Below, one piece after another: positions 22,709-26,756 of a stretch of DNA of 26,756 bases. The position numbers and the translations under genes are program-made. A model generated the notes under the pieces. The model worked only from the letters and a program-made list of their open reading frames with translations. It had not been told where the DNA came from and made no database searches. The stretch comes from Bacteroidales bacterium (GTDB lineage Bacteria; Bacteroidota; Bacteroidia; Bacteroidales; Bacteroidaceae), in contig SFPC01000016.1 in the NCBI GenBank assembly GCA_004552195.1, forward strand, positions 1 to 26,756. Direction: 5' to 3'. How positions within the stretch are numbered: the first letter of the stretch is position 1; each line of letters begins with the position of its first letter.

Positions 22709-23896
22709 ATGAACCGCTCATTCATTCAGTCCCTGCTGGAACACTTGCTCTCGTTGCTGGTGATATTCCTGTTGCTTTGCGCCACCGCCGTGTGGTCAGG
22801 GCGACTGTTGGGACACGATATTGGTACCGCTGACTTGCAGCCGCAGCCCGGGCAAACGGTGTATGCAGCTCCTGATGAGGCGGAATTGGCACAGCTTGGT
22901 CTTACAGCCAAGCAGGTAAAGCTCACGCCGCGCGACTCTGCCTCGTGGCAGGTGAGCGATGCGGAAGGCGAGGCGTTGGGCGTTGTGCTGAGCAGTGCGC
23001 CCTATGCCCCCGACATTGAAGGATTTGCCGGCCCCACTCCTTTATATATATATATAGACGTGGAGGGCAAAGTGGTAGCTGCCGCAGCGGCCGACAATGC
23101 CGAAACGCCCGATTTCTTTGCCCGAGCGTGGCAAAGAATTGTTCCTGCCTGGAAGGGGAAGACCGCGGAGGAGGGAGCCAAGCTTCAGGTGGACGGCGTG
23201 AGCGGAGCCACTTACTCCAGTCAGGCCATTGCGCGCAACCTGCAGACCACGTTGGCGGAATATGCCGCCACGGAGAGCCGCTTCGCTTCGGCACCTGTGA
23301 TAGGGTGGGGGCGCACGGCGGCCGTGGCCTTGGTGCTGCTCCTCGGAGTATGGGCGGCGTGGCAGGCACGTGGAAAACGTTGGGTGCGCCTCGGCGTGTT
23401 GCTCCTCAACGTCGGCGTGCTGGGATTCTGGTGCGGTCAGTTCCTGTCGCTCTCGTTGCTTCATGGATGGATAGCCAACGGCACTGATCCCCTGGTCTAT
23501 CTGCCCACCTTGCTCATGCTGGGTGTGGCCGTGGTGCTGCCCTTCTTCGGTCGCAAGCGGCATTACTGCACGTGGGTTTGCCCCTACGGCAGTCTCCAGG
23601 AATTGGCCGGACGTTTGCCGTTGCCGAAAATTCCCTGTTCGCCAAAGGTGTACCGCGTGATGCGCCGCATCCGTCTGGCTGTGCTCGGCCTATTGCTGTT
23701 GCTGCTGTGGTGCGGTCTGGGCAGTTTCCTGCTCGACTATGAGCCCTTCACCGCTTTCTTGGTGCAAAGTGCCTCGCCTGTGGTACTTGCGTTGGCAGGT
23801 TGTTTCGTGGTGGCCAGCTGTTTCGTGCCCCATCTCTGGTGCCATTGCTTCTGCCCGGTGGGTGAACTGCTCGACCTTTCCGAAAATGATAAGTAA
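22709..23896 (+). CDS. Membrane FMN-binding, 4Fe-4S-type protein (NosR/NirI-like), probably flavinylated
   Basis: A 395-residue inner-membrane redox protein. It has an N-terminal helix (about residues 7-30), then a periplasmic FMN-binding domain with the flavinylation motif DGVSGATYSS, whose Thr168 should carry covalent FMN added by ApbE. About five membrane helices follow. Two cysteine motifs flank the last helices: C287TWVC291P and C378HCFC382P, as in the membrane part of NosR/YccM-type proteins. The usual soluble ferredoxin domain with CxxCxxCxxxCP is missing; the protein ends soon after the second motif. I choose the ATG at 22709; the frame is open to 22589, but that stretch is repeat DNA. 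It is followed by an exported nitroreductase, a likely electron acceptor or partner. Confidence 0.82.
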   Translation: MNRSFIQSLLEHLLSLLVIFLLLCATAVWSGRLLGHDIGTADLQPQPGQTVYAAPDEAELAQLGLTAKQVKLTPRDSASWQVSDAEGEALGVVLSSAPYAPDIEGFAGPTPLYIYIDVEGKVVAAAAADNAETPDFFARAWQRIVPAWKGKTAEEGAKLQVDGVSGATYSSQAIARNLQTTLAEYAATESRFASAPVIGWGRTAAVALVLLLGVWAAWQARGKRWVRLGVLLLNVGVLGFWCGQFLSLSLLHGWIANGTDPLVYLPTLLMLGVAVVLPFFGRKRHYCTWVCPYGSLQELAGRLPLPKIPCSPKVYRVMRRIRLAVLGLLLLLLWCGLGSFLLDYEPFTAFLVQSASPVVLALAGCFVVASCFVPHLWCHCFCPVGELLDLSENDK

Positions 23897-23917
23897 TTCA
23901 ACTTTTGCAAAGTTGAA
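23897..23917 (+). repeat. 9-bp hairpin right after the FMN-binding gene
   Basis: TTCAACTTT (23897-23905) pairs perfectly with AAAGTTGAA (23909-23917) over a three-base loop. It starts on the base after the stop codon; no T run follows. Confidence 0.7.
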
Positions 23918-24030
23918 GGTTATCAGGTTAAGGTCGCTTCGCTCCCGGGGTTATAAGGTTATAAAGTAACATTTGTAACGCTTGAACATTGCCGCTCAAA
24001 TAGTAATCTTATAACCTCATAACCTCATCC
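23917..24030. repeat. 'GGTTAT/ATAACC' family repeat
   Basis: GGTTATAAGGTTATAAAG near 23949-23966 pairs with the CTTATAACCTCATAACC block at 24007-24025. It fills most of the gap before the nitroreductase gene. Confidence 0.7.
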
Positions 24031-24079
24031 CTCTTAATCTCCGAAACTAAGAAATAATACGTTATTCTCCTTTCTTCCC

Positions 24080-24718
24080 ATGAACAAGTACAAAATTGTT
24101 TCCTTGCTATTGGCCTTCGCCCTGTTGGCCAGTTTGGTGCGTCTGGTTTATGTCAGCCAAGCGCAAGCCGATGCCCCTGCTGCTTCGGGCAAGTCGGAGG
24201 TGGTGTTCCAAAACATTCTCAACCGCAAAAGTGTGCGGGCGTATACGGACCGCGCCGTGAGCCGTGAACAGCTCGACACTTTGCTGCGCGCTGCCATGGC
24301 GGCTCCCACAGGGCGCGATATGCGACCCTGGAAGTTTGTGGTGATTGACGACAAAGAGGCGCTTGCCGCGCTGTCCGAACAACTGCCCTATGCCAAAATG
24401 TTGCCGGAGGCTGCCGCCGCGATTGTGGTTTGTGGCGACCTGAGCGTAACGGACGACAAGGGCCAACCTTCCACCAACTGGACCTTCGACTGCTCCGCCG
24501 CCACGGAAAACCTGCTGTTGGCCGCCGAGGCCATGGGGCTGGGTGCCGTGTGGACGGGAGTATATCCCTACGAAGAACGCCAGACGGCGGTGAGCCAGGC
24601 CCTCCAACTGCCGGAACACATCATTCCGCTCAACCTCATCCCCATCGGTTACCCGAAAGGCGACCCGCAGCCCAAGGACAAGTACAACGCGGACAATGTC
24701 CATTTTAATGGATGGTAA
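24080..24718 (+). CDS. Exported nitroreductase-family protein
   Basis: A 212-residue FMN-dependent oxidoreductase of the nitroreductase fold. An N-terminal hydrophobic segment (YKIVSLLLAFALLASLVRLVY) makes it exported or membrane-anchored; most nitroreductases are cytosolic. Domain features: NRKSVRAYTDRAVS (FMN phosphate binding), AAPTGRDMRPWKFVVIDD, AAAAIVVCGD, DCSAATENLLLAAEAMGLGAVWTG and the C-terminal LIPIGYPKGDPQPKDKY. It follows the flavinylated membrane Fe-S protein gene, which could feed it electrons outside the cytosol. The substrate is unknown, and a Tat signal (twin Arg) is not seen, so it would need to acquire FMN outside or fold late. Confidence 0.87.
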   Translation: MNKYKIVSLLLAFALLASLVRLVYVSQAQADAPAASGKSEVVFQNILNRKSVRAYTDRAVSREQLDTLLRAAMAAPTGRDMRPWKFVVIDDKEALAALSEQLPYAKMLPEAAAAIVVCGDLSVTDDKGQPSTNWTFDCSAATENLLLAAEAMGLGAVWTGVYPYEERQTAVSQALQLPEHIIPLNLIPIGYPKGDPQPKDKYNADNVHFNGW

Positions 24719-24772
24719 ACCGGCATTGTGCGCATCACTATTCTCTCTATCCTCAACCTTACCTGTACAATC

Positions 24773-25657
24773 ATGAAAAACGCTGCTCTTGTCGGCACCA
24801 TCGCCGCCTTGTTGGCCGCCATCTGTTACGGCTTCATCCCCTTCTTCACCCTGCCCATCAAGCAGGGCTTGCCGGCCGACTTCATGTCCGACCCTTCCAT
24901 CCTTTTCTACCGTTTCGGTTTTGCCGCCCTCTTCATCGGTTTGGTGATGTTGGTGCGGAGGCAGGATTTCAAGGTGACGCGAGGCGAACTCGTCACGCTC
25001 ATCTATCTCTCCTTCATCTCCGACGGTTCCGCCCTTTTCCTCATCGACGGCTACAACTATATGTCGAGTGGCGTGGCCACCACGCTCCACTTTATGTACC
25101 CTGTGGTCACGGCACTCCTGATGATGACCTTCTACCATGAAGCCCGTCGCCTGAGCACCATCCTCGCCATCATCATGTCGGTGGCCGGTGTGGGTGTACT
25201 CTGTTGGGACCCCACGGGGCATACCAGCTTGCACGGCATCATCATCGTGCTCATATCCGCCGTATGCTATGCGCTGTACCTCATCCGCGTCAACCGTTCT
25301 CGGGCGGCGCACATGGACAGCCTCAAACTCGTTTTCTACATCCTCTTCATCGGTGCCCTCATCTTCCTGGCCGAAGCGTTGCGGCAAAACAGTTTCCAGC
25401 CCATCAGCAGCAGTTTGCAATTCGGCAACCTCGTTGCCCTGGCACTTATCTGCACCATCGTGACCAATGTATGTCTGGTGGTGTCGGTGAAACGCATCGG
25501 CAGCACCATGACCGCCGTCATCGGCGCGTTGGAGCCCCTAACGGCGGTGGTGGTAGGTTGTCTCGTGTTTCACGAAGCCTTCACCTGGCAGGTCCTTACG
25601 GGCATCCTGCTCATCATTCCGGCTGTCGTCATCATCATTTGGACACGCCGCCGTTGA
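24773..25657 (+). CDS. EamA (DMT superfamily) permease
   Basis: A 294-residue inner-membrane protein with about ten hydrophobic helices in two EamA repeats (first: AALLAAICYGFIPFFTLPI to VGVLCWDP; second: GIIIVLISAVCYALYLIRVN to IPAVVIIIWTRRR). A signature of the second repeat is MTAVIGALEPLTAVVVGCLVFHE. These permeases export metabolites or amino acids; the substrate cannot be inferred. I choose ATG 24773 rather than GTG 24728, because it begins just before the first helix. Confidence 0.9.
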   Translation: MKNAALVGTIAALLAAICYGFIPFFTLPIKQGLPADFMSDPSILFYRFGFAALFIGLVMLVRRQDFKVTRGELVTLIYLSFISDGSALFLIDGYNYMSSGVATTLHFMYPVVTALLMMTFYHEARRLSTILAIIMSVAGVGVLCWDPTGHTSLHGIIIVLISAVCYALYLIRVNRSRAAHMDSLKLVFYILFIGALIFLAEALRQNSFQPISSSLQFGNLVALALICTIVTNVCLVVSVKRIGSTMTAVIGALEPLTAVVVGCLVFHEAFTWQVLTGILLIIPAVVIIIWTRRR

Positions 25658-25728
25658 CAAGCAGGCCAAGCATTTTCGCACGGTAAGGATAAAAATCCGG
25701 TCGTTCTGGGCATATAACCGCCAATTTC

Positions 25729-25760
25729 TTTGCCTCTTTTGCACATTCTACCTACTTTTG
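25729..25760 (+). promoter_or_regulatory. Promoter for fabI
   Basis: TTTG at 25729-25732, a 20-bp spacer and TACTTTTG at 25753-25760, giving a leader of about 30 bases. Confidence 0.7.
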
Positions 25761-25796
25761 CGCACGATAATTAGGTCTTATTAAAGAAAGAAAAGA

Positions 25797-26654
25797 ATGA
25801 CTCACAACTTACTGAAAGGCAAGCGCGGCATCATCTTCGGCGCGCTCAACGAAGACTCCATTGCATGGAAAGTAGCTGAAAAGGCTGCTGAAGAAGGCGC
25901 ACAGATAACGCTCAGCAATACGCCGATGGCATTGCGCATGGGCACCCTCGACCAGCTGGCCGAGAAGATTGGCGCCACGGTTATCCCGGCAGATGCCACA
26001 AGCGTAGAAGACCTGCAAAAAGTATTTGAAGAGTCCATGCAGGTGCTGGGTGGCAAGGTGGACTTCGTGCTTCACTCCATTGGTATGAGCCCCAACGTGC
26101 GCAAGCATCGCACTTACGATGATCTGGACTACGGTTATCTCCAGAAAACCCTCGACATTTCTGCCATCTCCTTCCACAAAATGCTTCAGGTGGCCAAGAA
26201 GCTCGACGCCATTGCTGAGTATGGCTCAGTGGTAGCACTCACTTACGTGGCTTCGCAGCGCACTTTCTTTGGTTACAACGACATGGCCGATGCCAAGAGT
26301 ATGCTGGAGAGCATCGCCCGCTCTTTCGGTTACATCTACGGCCGCGAAAAGCACGTGCGCGTCAACACCATTTCGCAGAGTCCTACCGCCACCACTGCCG
26401 GCAAGGGTATCAAGGATATTGACAACATGATGGACTTCTCCGACAAGATGTCGCCGCTGGGCAACGCCAATGCCGAGGAATGCGCTAACTATTGCGTCAT
26501 GATGTTCTCCGACTTCACTCGCAAGGTGACCATGCAGAACCTTTTCCACGACGGCGGCTTCTCCAGCATGGGTATGAGCCTCCGCGCCATGAACCAGTAT
26601 GCCAAGGACCTCAAACCTTACGAGGACGAAAACGGCAAGGTGATTTACGGCTAA
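25797..26654 (+). CDS. fabI: Enoyl-[acyl-carrier-protein] reductase (NADH), FabI
   Basis: A 285-residue short-chain dehydrogenase that reduces enoyl-ACP in the last step of each fatty-acid elongation cycle. The N-terminal GIIFGALNEDSIAWKVA is the FabI variant of the nucleotide loop. The active-site spacing Y150-x9-Y160-x6-K167 equals that of E. coli FabI (Y146, Y156, K163). HSIGMSP and VNTISQSPTATTAGKGI are further family blocks; the final ~20 residues extend beyond the E. coli protein, as is common in Bacteroidota. It has its own promoter and is probably a single-gene unit. FabI is the triclosan target in species that use it. Confidence 0.96.
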   Translation: MTHNLLKGKRGIIFGALNEDSIAWKVAEKAAEEGAQITLSNTPMALRMGTLDQLAEKIGATVIPADATSVEDLQKVFEESMQVLGGKVDFVLHSIGMSPNVRKHRTYDDLDYGYLQKTLDISAISFHKMLQVAKKLDAIAEYGSVVALTYVASQRTFFGYNDMADAKSMLESIARSFGYIYGREKHVRVNTISQSPTATTAGKGIKDIDNMMDFSDKMSPLGNANAEECANYCVMMFSDFTRKVTMQNLFHDGGFSSMGMSLRAMNQYAKDLKPYEDENGKVIYG

Positions 26655-26663
26655 GTGTTTCTG

Positions 26664-26756
26664 AAAGTGTGAAGGCTTGAAACTACGGTGTGAAGGCTCG
26701 ATTTTAGCGCTCTATATACGTAATTTTTTTCCTGAAAAAAACCTTCATTCCTTCAC
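26664..26756 (+). repeat. Dispersed repeat, further copy of the 11337-11714 edge module (cut by window end)
   Basis: GTGTGAAGGCTT and GTGTGAAGGCTCG precede GCGCTCTATATACGTAATTT and GAAAAAAACCTTCATTCC-TTCAC. The order and words match both arms of the element at 11337-11714, with a few changes. It lies directly after fabI. Confidence 0.8.

Noticed and set aside
22501..22833. 110-codon plus-strand frame
   Set aside because: It reads through the duplicated intergenic repeat and then the wrong frame of the FMN-binding gene.

Overview
The window looks like a chromosome segment from an anaerobic member of the Bacteroidales, most likely Prevotellaceae or a close relative. The signs are the purH–mreBCD–mrdA–rodA order, the PiT transporter/OprP-type porin pair, DUF1573 protein, Bacteroidota-type promoters (TTTG, 19-21 bp, TAnnTTTG) found upstream of several genes, weak or absent Shine-Dalgarno sequences, and many short intergenic repeats. 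Almost all genes are on the + strand; the one exception I support is a 56-residue membrane ORF near 20.4 kb. The genus call is an inference.

Layout. 119-3429: a phosphate transporter and an outer-membrane porin with overlapping stop and start. 3622-4227: a stand-alone IMP cyclohydrolase domain of PurH, whose last codons lie inside a dispersed repeat. 4310-10325: the cell-elongation cluster mreB, mreC, mreD, mrdA (PBP2), rodA, interrupted by two intergenic repeats, followed by a small anchored protein with glycine-tyrosine repeats. 10820-11932: about 1.1 kb without a convincing gene, holding a 378-bp element with ~100-bp imperfect terminal inverted repeats and two tandem promoter-bearing repeats. 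11933-13567: a DUF1573 exported protein and an orphan GIY-YIG domain protein. 13680-13786: tRNA-Pro(CGG) with its terminator. 13974-17604: etfB-etfA-acyl-CoA dehydrogenase operon. 17771-20225: an MBOAT O-acyltransferase and an SGNH-like partner. 20912-22429: a hotdog thioesterase and aroB. 22709-24718: a membrane FMN-binding Fe-S protein and an exported nitroreductase. 24773-25657: an EamA permease. 25797-26654: fabI.

How the genes work together. PiT and the porin should carry phosphate across both membranes. MreBCD, PBP2 and RodA form the elongasome. EtfBA passes electrons from the acyl-CoA dehydrogenase. The MBOAT/SGNH pair probably O-acylates a surface or periplasmic polymer. The FMN/Fe-S protein and the exported nitroreductase suggest an electron route across the inner membrane.

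The most unusual content is the repeat complement. At least five dispersed families are visible. One of them (4211-4287, reversed, and 18911-18986) is inserted in frame in the MBOAT gene, adding about 24 residues, and also supplies the stop codon of purH. Another carries a consensus promoter placed directly in front of the DUF1573 gene.
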